Origin: Larix kaempferi
Taxonomy: Eukaryota; Streptophyta; Pinopsida; Pinales; Pinaceae
Length of the DNA: 64,000 nucleotides
Assembly (NCBI GenBank): GCA_027924585.1
Contig: BSBM01000643.1
Coordinates: forward strand, 17,594,501 to 17,658,500
Reading direction: 5' to 3'
In this document: positions 55,501-64,000 of the stretch, piece by piece
Numbering within the stretch: the first letter of the stretch is position 1
How the letters are laid out: every line of letters starts with the position of its first letter
The notes under the pieces: generated by a model
What the model saw: the letters and a program-made list of their open reading frames with translations, nothing else
Told to the model about the DNA's origin: nothing
Database searches by the model: none
Translations under genes and position numbers: made by a program

Positions 55501-55970
55501 TCAACTCGAACTCGACAACAAGCTTCCGCTGTGTGTTGGCAATCAATCTATCCTCACCTGATACAAACAGGTCATCCACATAGTAGTATCACTGGATTGC
55601 CTTCCTCAACCTTGTAGTAAAGGTTGGAACCCGCTTTACTCTTGGTAAAGACCAAACTGGATAGAAAGCTGCCTATCCTACCATACCAAGTTCTGCACAT
55701 ATATGATTTCCTGTCATGTGTCTCAAAACCAAGTGGCTGCTCCACATACACTTCTTCTTCAACTACACCATTCAAGAAAACTGTCTTGAAATCCATCTGG
55801 TGTATCTTCTATTTCATCACTTTTATATTTCTCTATGCTGCCATCTGCAGCATGCTTGATATTGATAGATCCATATGGAAGTCATAACAAACTTCCCTTC
55901 ATGTCTTGGGACTACATCCCAAACATCATTCTTCATGATCGACAAACCATGGCATTCTTCCCATATCCTA
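55501..55970 (-). pseudogene. copia-G reverse transcriptase (broken)
   Basis: Entry MKNDVWDVVPRHEGKFV, a frameshifted middle, MDFKTVFLNGVVEEEVYVEQ and PLGFETHDRKSYMC, then a compressed palm (AGSNLYYKVEEGNPVILLCG). The YGLKQAP block is garbled and the YVDD box is disrupted by a frameshift (LYVDDLF can be read in another frame). It cannot be functional. Confidence 0.85.
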
Positions 55971-57861
55971 GGAACTTCAATATCTTCAATAGATAATTTT
56001 GTTGCTGAACAAATGTTGTAGTTCTTCTTTTGTAGGTGATGGAATACGATCTTTCCTACACAACAAGTTAAATTTCATGATTAGAAAACATCTCATAGTT
56101 TTCAGAACAAATTATTACACATAAAGAAATATGTCATACAGTCATGCAATTGTCTTAGCCAATGCTTCAATACAACATTTATCCATATCCCGTAACTTTC
56201 TAGATGCCTTCCAATCTCTACCAGAACATTGTTAAGAGTGTGCACAACTCCCAACATGTCAGCAAAGAGGTTTCATTCTAGATAAGTAGCAATGGAATGT
56301 TGTACAGTGCCATAGGCCACTTACCCATGCATATTAGTAGTGTACTGTTCATCAATGCAATTATTCTAATATGCATAATACACAACCTAATTCTAGGAAC
56401 ATCAGTATATACATTACTGAATAGTATTATTTAAGAAATGACAATTCAAATACTTATCTTTGTTTGTTCATTGGGTGGACTCCCTCTGAGTCTTCGCTTC
56501 CTTGCAGGAGCTACTGGAGTCCTAATCTGAAGTAGCTTCTTCTACACCTTTTGATGTGGAATGTAGAGAGATGGTCAACTCCCTCTGAATATCTGCATCC
56601 TTGCAGAAACCACTGGAGTGTACTCCCTCTTGATCTTTGCTTCCTGGATTACTTATCCTTGAACTTATATTCATTATCGATCCCTATGCATGCTTGATAG
56701 TATCACCATTGTGTTATCCTCTAGGTCTCATACGTAATCAAACATTCATTAGTATAATCACAATAATCTCAAGCATGTATAGTCAGGATCATTTCAAACA
56801 CAGATAATAAACATTAGTGTTCAAGGTTTCAGGGAAGTCTTCTTTTACTCATGCATATTCTTATTTGATCATAGGACTCTTTTGGTTAGGTAAATCATCA
56901 ATCAAGATAAGAGATATAATATGCATAAAATCCGTGATTACTCAAACCTATACCTTCATGATTCTTCTGGTTAGTCATATCAACAATTATGGTAAGAAAC
57001 ATAATATGCATACAACCATGACTATTCAAACCTATGACTTCATGAATAATCATTATTAACAACACAACAGTATAAGATCCTAACACAAGGTAGGATTCTA
57101 TCTTGATATAGGAAAAACATACCTGGATTAGCATGCTAGCTAGTTATGTCTAACATACTCACATGATATCTTCTTGTTCTTCTTCAATGACTTGTGCTAG
57201 TAACCTGTATATCTCATAGGTTAACCATTATAAAACCAAGTTATACATACCTCGTAAATGGATCTTCTATGAGATCCATGACAATGGATGAATCTTTGTC
57301 CTCATGTCATCATGATCATATGTTCTTGAACCAGAACATGATTTGTCTTTCTTGGTGTACCTTTCATGTTAGTAGACAACATAAACATCATACAACACCA
57401 TAATGCATTAGTACAATCATAAGTGTCAACACCCTAATCAATGAGTATTTTCTATCGTGCATTCATAATTTTGTTAATGTGATATGATAAGTCTAAAATC
57501 AAGATTGTACTAACCGTAATAACATGAAGACAAACATACCATAAACTTAATCATGAACAAATCTCAAAACATACCTCGATGAGTCATACCTATCGAGATC
57601 GCTTGTAATCTTCTTATGTAAGGCCTTAGCCTCATCTCCCTCTGAAACAGGAACTTCTTCACTTAACCCAATCCACTTGATTTGCAAGAACTAGACCTGG
57701 AGCTGGATATGGGTTTGTCAGAGAAACCCCAAAAATTCAAACTTTGAATTTCAAACTTTCGAAAGGATAAAAATATGCGCCTTGATGAGCTGATCAAACT
57801 GGTATATTCAGAATTTGAAAACTGCAAAGTTTCACTCCTCAATTTTGCCTTTGAAACTTCT

Positions 57862-58180
57862 GGATTCACTGGACGTGACCCTAAACTGGGGTTTGATGAA
57901 CCCCACTCTTCTTCCCAATCAAAAGGTTTGATCCAAATTTTTAAGCTTCTATTTTTCTGAGGAGCTTCCAGCCGTGGTCACATATTTCAAAAATTCCCAT
58001 TTTTACAGAAGCCTTAATTTTCCACTTTTCTGATCAAAGTCCCGAACTAGGGTCTGATCAAGCCCGGCCTTCTACCCAACCAAAAATTCTGATCTTGGTC
58101 TCTAAATTTTTATTTTTATGAGTAGCATTCAGCCGTGGTCTCCGATTACAAAAATTCCAACTTTCTCCAAAGCCCTAAAT
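57862..58180. repeat. tandem repeat, period about 161 bp
   Basis: Landmarks: CAGCCGTGGTC at 57969 and 58130, and CTGGGGTTTGATGAACCCC versus CTAGGGTCTGATCAAGCCC at 57886 and 58047. About two diverged units. Confidence 0.7.
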
Positions 58181-58282
58181 TCCGGAAGCCATGAATGAAG
58201 GTACTCAAAAATAATTTTGTTTTGATAGAAATATGTACCTGATTGTTTCTGGTGTAACTCCGAAATTTTTGATCCACAGGGT

Positions 58283-58660
58283 CTGAAAACGTTTCTTGAG
58301 ATATCCTGACCTGTTATCTTTCCATCCTGATAGGTCTGACCTCAATTGGATTCTCTGAGAGAGAGTTATACCAAATGTCGCAACGTGACTTGTTTTGGGA
58401 TAATACAGGAGAGCGAACTTGTACGGAGTGCCACGTGTCACTTTTTGAACTTCTACCTCTAAAAATATTTCTTGAGATAGCTCGCCCTGTTATCTTTCCA
58501 TCCTGATATGTTTTCCCTCAATTGGACTCTCTGAGAGAGAGTTATGCCAAGTGTCGCAACGTGACCTGTTTATGGGATAATACAGGAGAGAAAACTTGTA
58601 CGATGGGCCACGTGTCACTGGTTCAACTTCGGCCTCTGAAAACGTTTCCTAAGATAGTAC
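58283..58660. repeat. tandem repeat, period about 176 bp, with G-box motifs
   Basis: Units start at 58283, 58459 and 58636 (the third partial): CTGAAAACGTTTCTTGAGAT, CTGTTATCTTTCCATCCTGA, TCTCTGAGAGAGAGTTAT and GTGTCGCAACGTGAC. Each full unit ends with CCACGTGTCA (58431 and 58608), a G-box/ABRE-like core. Confidence 0.82.
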
Positions 58661-59007
58661 AGTCTGTGTACTACCTGTCACTTTTTACAAAATTTCATTT
58701 GGATCTTCCTAGCCCAAGTTATGACCTTTTTCCCAAAGTCACTTGATTTTGACTCAGATATGGAAGAGGCAGAAACCCTATATTGTACAGATCATAAATC
58801 CCAAAGTACAATGAATTAGAGGTTTTCCTTTGGACACAAGGTACATGGGGATTTAATCTTCGACCCGTAAATATTTTAGATCCGAAAACTTTGCCAAAAC
58901 GGATTTATAGCAAAAGTGCTACGATGACTGGTTTTTGCTATATCAAGCCCTAGCATCATAAGTGCAACAAGTGTCATACATGCCATATCATGCCTTCTTT
59001 CAGGCTA

Positions 59008-59019
59008 GCTCTGATCCCA
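59008..59019 (-). other. PBS of copia-G
   Basis: TGGGATCAGAGC on the minus strand directly abuts the LTR end AACA: one change from TGGTATCAGAGC. Confidence 0.88.
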
Positions 59020-59618
59020 TGTTAAATTTTCAAAATTTACTTCAATATGATCTAGGATATTACCTGAGAGACCAACATGTACAGCATATCTACAGCATAT
59101 CAATCATGGAGACAATAATGCAAGCACACAAGAGACACAAAGATTTACTTGGGGAAAACCATAAAGGTGAAAAACCCCAATAACTTCCTCAGAGATAGAT
59201 AGAGCAATGATACAACCCAAGAGATAGACATATCCTAGCAGCAGATCCTCCTCCTCCATAAGTGCGCCACTCCTCCTTGAGTGCATGAGTGAGAAGTGAG
59301 TGATCAAATAGAGTGCCTCCCGCACTCTATTTATACTTGACTTGACTTTCCTTTTTCATAACTCATGTAGGCTCGAACTTAACCACATAACATAATGCTA
59401 ACTGGGCCGACCCCCAATAGGGTGGTCTAATAACCCTTTGACCCACATGACTTATACAGGGCTGACCCCAACAAGGTGGTCTAATAACCCATCAAGTATA
59501 AGTTACGACATTTACAATATAAATGATGACACTTCCGTATAGAGGAATAATACCATCTCTATAGGAATACAATATACATATATGTGAAATACATTCTGAA
59601 GTTACATATACATCAACA
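59020..59618 (-). repeat. 5' LTR of copia-G
   Basis: On the minus strand TGTTGATGTATATGTAAC to AAAATTTAACA, 599 bp. TATAAATAGAGTGCGGGAG (minus, 59313-59331) is a good TATA box. AAATT at 59619-59623 would be the right TSD copy; the left copy is deleted. Confidence 0.82.
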
Positions 59619-60352
59619 AAATTAGGGACAGATCTGCGAACAAAATTTATCTTACTTTGGAAAGATTGCATGGCTTTCCGCGTACCTGGAAACCCAATCC
59701 TTGAGATGGCCTCTATTCATTCCGGATCAATAATCATACCTTCCTTTGAAACAATAAATTCTAGCAGCTTGCCTTCAGTTACTGCAAAGATTGATTTCTT
59801 AGGATTGAGCGAAATTTTGTATCTTCTGCAACGTTCGAAAACCTATTTTAGGGAAAACAAATGTTCATGTCATTTTTTTTAAAAGATAGTAATATCATCC
59901 ATGTACACAACAATAGAATCATGCATAAGTCCTCTAAAAGCTATGTCCATTTCTCACTGGAACGTAGCACCTGCATTTATCAACCCGAATGGCATTCACC
60001 TATAGGCAAAAGTTCCCCAAGGGGTCCTAAAAGTTGTGTTTAACTGATCATCAAGAGCAACCAAGACTTGGTTATACCCTGAAAAACCATCGAGGAGAGA
60101 AAACATTTATGAACCCGCAACTCTCTGTAATATCTATTCCATACCGAGAACAGGGTAATTATCTTTCTTGGAAGCTTTATTAAGACTTCTAAAGTCAACA
60201 CAGAGCCTAATGTCATCGTTTTTCTTGCGAACTAGTGCTAAATTGGTGATCCACTGTGTGTTCCTGAATGGAAAGATGATTCTTGCTGCAAGGAGCTTTT
60301 CAAGCTCCTTCTTGACATAAGGTTCCAAGCTAGGGTGCATCTTTTTCAACTT
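59619..60352 (-). pseudogene. gypsy-F reverse transcriptase (partial)
   Basis: LEPYVKKELEKLLAARIIFP, ALVRKKNDDIRLCVDFRSLN and KASKKDNYPV, then in broken frames MFSLLDGFSGYNQVLVALDD, FRTPWGTFAYR-MPFGLINAG, VVYMDDITIF (catalytic MDD kept), LNPKKSIFAVTEGKLLEFIV and SFQSKINFVRRSVPNF, where copia-G begins. The thumb end and Ty3-type RNase H are missing. Confidence 0.9.
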
Positions 60353-62315
60353 CTACTGGCAGGGTTTAGTGTCTGGCTTCATCGGTATATTATGTTGCAT
60401 AATATTAGTGTTAAAGGTTTTCAGCTCGTCGTATGTCCAAGCAAAGACATCCTTAAATTCTTTGCATAACTTGATAAAAGCTCTATTTTCATCAGATGAA
60501 CATTCAACCCCTAGGTTAATCATGTGAGGGTTCTGTTCACTCCCTAAATTCACCTGTTCATAATTAAGAGAAGAGCTCTGAGTCTTGCAATTTACCTTCT
60601 GCTTGAACTTATCTTGGAGGTCATAGAAATTTTCCAGGTTGAAAATTGACTTATGAATCAAATTAGTAGTGCAAGTGGGATCAACTAACGATTTTTCATG
60701 CTCACTTTCATCAATGGCAACATCTTGAAATGTATCCTGAGCTGTAAGAAAATCTAGAATTTTTTTATCATCGTTAAACACTTTCCAACTGGTTATATTA
60801 TCCGGGATCAAAGGTCTGTACATTAACTCAATAGAAAAAGTATCTGGTGACAAACCTTCTGGGGGTATAAGCCTGGATGCAGTATTAGCTAGTAGGTCAA
60901 CATCGAAATTCTGAGATCTTGGGACTGACTTAATGTTAAAAGAAGTGAAAGAATTAGTTAAGTCCCTTACTAAATTTTGATAATTAAGCAAATGAGGAGA
61001 TATGCAATGAATCTTGTTTCTTACCTTCTTAACTATTATCTTTGAGTATCCATAGCACTCAATTACCTGGGCATTCATATCGATTGCTTTCCCGAGTCCC
61101 TGGACCAAGGCCTCATACTCAGCAATATTGTTGGTACATTCGAACTCAAGCCTGCAGGCAATCATGGTCTTGGTTCCTTTCGGATCGATGAGGACACAAC
61201 CTGCAACAACTCCATCTTCAGATCTGGAACCATCGAAAAACAAATTCCACGCATTCATATTTAACTTAAAATTGGTATTCACACTATATACATTATGTAC
61301 AATATCACTTGAGAATGGGACAGATGTAAAGTTGACAATCTGGGACTGATTTTGTGCACTCTCAGCAGGTGACAAATCTGTAGGTAGGTCACCAAAAAAT
61401 GTGTCAAAAGTGAAATGTTCCACATGTGAGCTGAAGTATGCAGCAGGATCACTAGGGTCATTCAAATCTGTGACAATTTTCTTTGTAAAAGGCTTCCTGC
61501 TGATTTGTATCATGTTTGGCCTCCCATTGTAAGGAAGCCATAAGTGAGACAAGTCAGTTGCAAAGTAGCCCTTAATTTTTTCCGACCAATCTCTGCTTAG
61601 CCACATCCCATACATCTCTGGGATATCAGCCACAATGATATCCACAGTCTGGTGAATCCTGGGGTCAGCAAATAGAGTTAACGTAACATTCCTTAGTTCC
61701 CCTACTACCTTCACTTTAGATCGGTCCAACTGAACAATCTGAGTAGGACATGGCTCCCAAGAAGCATTCAATTTATTGCAAACTGACAAAGGAATTACAT
61801 TGGATGAGGCTCCTGAATCTACCATACAATTTATGAACATTCTTGTTAAAGATGTCAAAGGTTAACAAAAAGGGAGGTGTCTTTTCCCCAACAGGTTTTG
61901 GGATGCTGGTTTTGGTGCATGTCTCTAGATTATTGTTTTGAGTCTCCTTGGGTTTGTTGACAATTATGCTTTTGGGAAAACTGTCTCTCATAGCAAATAT
62001 CTTCAAAAGTTCAAATATAGAGATATTAGCTTTCATCTTCTTTAATTCATCAATCAAGTTATATTCTATCTCAGGAATAAGTGTATCCTTTTGTATGGTT
62101 GTTTTGACTCTATTTGTTGTGGGTATGGAAGTAGAATCTTGTTGTATTGGTTGTCCTTTACTCCTTGTGTTGTAGGGGTGTTAGACATTAAATACTGTTT
62201 CAGGCTCTTCTTCTTCCTCAACCATGGGAAGTTCTGCAAAGAAGTTAATGGTATTAATCTGCTGGTCTTCTTCCTCAGCCAGAGGTTCAGCCTCTTGATC
62301 TTCCTATAGTTATTG
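60353..62315 (-). pseudogene. gypsy-F protease and archaeal-type RNase H
   Basis: Protease: PPFLLTFDIFNKNVH then, in the long frame, FINCMVDSGASSNVIPLSVC with the catalytic DSGA. It is followed by YGMWLSRDWSEKIKGYFATD. Around residues 200-330 of the 501-codon frame lies a second RNase H: AWNLFFDGSRSEDGVVAGCV (Asp), ECTNNIAEYEALVQGLGKAI (Glu), VIECYGYSKIIVKKV (Tyr where catalytic Asp is expected) and SQNFDVDLLANTA (final Asp). This gRH/aRNH-type domain is established for the Tat clade of Ty3/gypsy. It precedes RT here. The tail FKDVFAWTYDELKTFN leads into RT. Confidence 0.9.
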
Positions 62316-63378
62316 TTATGTATGTTGAGGAGAATGATGGGGTTCTAAAACTAAGGCTTTAAAGATAGACAAAATCTCCTCAAAGTTCAACCCTTCCTCA
62401 GGATTAGGTGGGACTTGGTTTTGTTGAGGTTGGTAGGGTCTTCTAAATGGTTGTCTGTTGAACCCCCTATTTGCATTCTGGATTTCAGTGTTAGTTCTCT
62501 TGAGGTCAAATATAACGTTAGAAATTTTCTGTAAAATTTTCTTCATGTCTCCCATTTCGAAAGGATTTTTATCCTTTGCAGCAGGTTTTGTGGGAACATC
62601 AGCTTTCTTACGTGAGGTGGAAGGTTGATCTGATGAAGTATCCGGGTTATCCTTCAAACCAAAAATATCTTTTTCAACCTGAATGGCCTCAGCAAAGGCC
62701 TCTGGAAGGGTTTCTTTGTGTGCCCGTTTAACCCACATAGCTATGGGAACCAGTAAACCTTTGACATAGTATGCAACTAGGAGTTCTTCCTGCGGAAGAA
62801 GAGTAATAGGGATTCTATTTTTTAGATATGAAAACCTCTGATTAAAATATTTTACTCTTTCTTTACCCCGGATTTTCATAGAAGAGAGATCAATTACCAA
62901 GTCTTCGAGTGTCTTATCATCTCCAAAATTTTGCATGAATATTTTCTCAAAGTCATCCCATGAAGTGATAGATCTAGCTTCTAAGGAAAAGTACCAAATT
63001 AATGGATGCTTTCCCTTGGAAGGTATACGGGAATAACCTACAAACTACATCCTCATGGATCACATTTCTAAGCCTGATGACTTGCATGAATGTCTTTATG
63101 TGATCAAGTGCTGGTGACTTTTCATCAGGATCAAACTTAGGTAGCCATTTTTAAGGATTTTTAGGGAGTTGATGTTGATCCCCTAGAATAAAAACGGCAT
63201 CCTGGTCCAACCAAGGTCTATTTTGACCTTCAGCCATTGGTATGTCCTCTAAAGATGAACTCGAGGATGAATCACTATCTGAGGATTCTTCAGATGAAGA
63301 AGATGAAGATGGAGGCGGTGGCAGTGGTGGTCGACCTGTTGTCACTTGCGGTTGATCTTCTTGTGCTTCCCCAAACAA
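62316..63378 (-). pseudogene. gypsy-F gag
   Basis: N-terminus with Pro- and Ser-rich low complexity (LPPPPSSSSSSEESSDSDSS), then the capsid in broken frames (KWLPKFDPDEKSPALDHIKT, HEDVVCRLFPYTFQGKAS, ITSWDDFEKIF) and an open 206-codon frame: MQNFGDDKTLEDLVIDLSSM, KERVKYFNQRFSYLKNRIPI, EELLVAYYVKGLLVPIAMWV. The C-terminus is Pro/Gln/Asn-rich, without a clear zinc knuckle. This is a Retrotrans_gag-type capsid. Confidence 0.88.
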
Positions 63379-63810
63379 TATGTCAAGGTTAAAATCTGGG
63401 AGCAGATTGTGGCGGGGTGAATTACGCTATTCAGGATTCTGGTCACCTGAGTTCGGATTATCAGAATTAATCAGAATTATTGACTTGCGGACCAATGTTC
63501 TGGTGATCTTGAATTGCTGCTAGTCCTACATTACGCTCTTTAGTGATTCTTCATTGCAACCTAACAACACTATCAGAAGAACTTTTAAGAATCTGTTCGA
63601 GTGTGAGGGATCCCCTTGTGGGTGATACAATAATAATATCGGACCTCCTAGTTTCCTACTCTACGACAGGGGTGGAAGGAATATTTTGAGAATTTTGCAC
63701 TAGTTGTTCTGTTGACGTTGAAGCTTGGGTATGGCTACGTGTAACAACTGGTTCTCTTACTAGAGGAGGTCTATTTAAGTTCTGTTTAGGCATATTTGGT
63801 ACATGGCCCT
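63379..63810 (-). other. gypsy-F leader and possible gag N-terminus
   Basis: Interrupted minus-strand frames with NRPPLVREPVVTRSHTQAST and RRSDIIIVSPTRGSLTLEQI look like a disordered gag N-terminus following the PBS. Confidence 0.5.
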
Positions 63811-63825
63811 CCTTCTAGCGCCATT
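63811..63825 (-). other. PBS of gypsy-F
   Basis: TGGCGCTAGAAGG on the minus strand, two bases after the LTR. This differs from the initiator-tRNA type and starts like the TGGCGCC PBS of other Tat/Athila elements. The exact tRNA was not identified. Confidence 0.75.
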
Positions 63826-64000
63826 TGTTGATGCCTCGGGTGTGTATGTGCTGGAATGGGGTTCAAGGCAAACAATAGGGGATGAAAACCCAGCCAAAGG
63901 CTTCAGATAATCCTACGCAAGTTTTACCCTATCCTCGAGCTGTTTGGTGTGGTTAACACCCAAGGATACTAAGGCCTCCGCTGGCACCTATGAGTGTTTG
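63826..64000 (-). repeat. 5' LTR of gypsy-F, start only
   Basis: 175 bp matching 43074-43248 at about 95%. The rest of the LTR and the gypsy-F right boundary lie beyond the window. Confidence 0.92.

Larger units (their letters stand above)
55971..58990 (-). other. 3-kb non-retroviral interior of copia-G
   Basis: It replaces gag, protease and integrase. It contains a short duplicated coding-like motif (TPVAPARKRRLRGSPP and TPVVSARMQIFRGS on the minus strand, 56470-56610), several minus-strand splice-donor-like sites (CGAG/GTATGT at 57249 and 57572), and two sets of tandem repeats. It may be captured host sequence or another insertion. No gene model could be built. Confidence 0.4.
54601..59618 (-). 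mobile_element. copia-G: truncated copia inside gypsy-F RT
   Basis: 5' LTR (59020-59618), PBS, 3 kb of non-retroviral sequence, then RT and RNase H, ending at about 54600 with no 3' LTR. The right end sits in the gypsy-F RT after KINFVRRSVPNF, but the left end meets gypsy-F integrase. The sequence between those two gypsy points (RNase H) is absent, so a deletion took copia-G's 3' LTR and that part of F. Gag, protease and integrase of copia-G are not found. Confidence 0.8.
43074..64000 (-). mobile_element. gypsy-F: Tat-like Ty3/gypsy element, runs off the window
   Basis: Minus strand. The 5' LTR begins at 63826 and leaves the window. PBS, gag, protease, an extra RNase H, RT (partial) and integrase follow leftwards, then a 3' LTR from 53357 to 43074, split by element E. 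The same 175 bp (TGTTGATGCCTC...GAGTGTTTG) occur at 43074-43248 and 63826-64000 with about nine differences. LTR length without element E and its TSD copy is 3871 bp. Copia-G interrupts the RT. Confidence 0.9.

Noticed and set aside
57190-57660. possible host gene with exons on the minus strand
   Set aside because: GT-AG-like sites exist, but no exon chain with sustained coding sequence could be assembled.

Overview
This is nuclear plant DNA, almost certainly from a large, repeat-rich genome. I lean towards a gymnosperm, with low confidence. No intact host gene, rRNA or tRNA gene is visible. Nearly everything recognisable is LTR retrotransposon sequence: Ty1/copia and Ty3/gypsy elements, one non-autonomous element with 2-kb LTRs, one solo LTR of the same family, and a pair of MITE-like repeats. 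Stops and frameshifts show most coding regions are decayed. Primer-binding sites of the TGGTATCAGAGC type (initiator tRNA-Met), TG...CA ends and 5-bp target-site duplications (TSDs) fix many element boundaries exactly. Elements are named A to G here.

Layout. 1-1805: unannotated DNA with a plant-mobile-domain-like fragment. 1806-7551: copia-A, plus strand, complete, TSD ATGGT. 7725-8032: MITE-like copy 1. 8661-13355: copia-B, minus strand, left LTR truncated. It is inserted in copia-C, minus strand (13356 to about 21 kb), which also carries a 2.4-kb insertion of unknown nature. 21-23.8 kb: a tandem repeat, then AT-rich DNA. 23829-25855: solo LTR of family E, TSD CCTTA. 26031-26345: MITE-like copy 2. 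26818-40831: gypsy-D, plus strand, 14 kb. 42145-43073: a second A-family copia, cut by gypsy-F. 43074 to beyond 64000: gypsy-F, minus strand, Tat-like with about 3.9-kb LTRs. Its left LTR is split by element E (43737-50144, TSD AAATC), and its pol region is split by copia-G (about 54.6-59.6 kb).

The most unusual element is gypsy-D. Besides gag, protease, RT, RNase H and integrase, it has a second gag-like domain between protease and RT, a likely GT-AG intron in gag, and a long open region after integrase (36333-39293). That region has its own TATA box and ends in charged, coiled-coil-like sequence of no family I recognise. Element E is a second candidate: paired 2026-bp LTRs enclose a single roughly 680-codon reading frame that resembles no retrotransposon enzyme and contains an internal duplication.

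Order of events at the right end, read from nesting and by-eye LTR divergence: an A-family copia, then gypsy-F (about 5% between its LTR ends), then element E inside the F LTR (under 2%). Copia-G entered the F RT separately. A later deletion seems to have removed G's 3' LTR together with F's RNase H.
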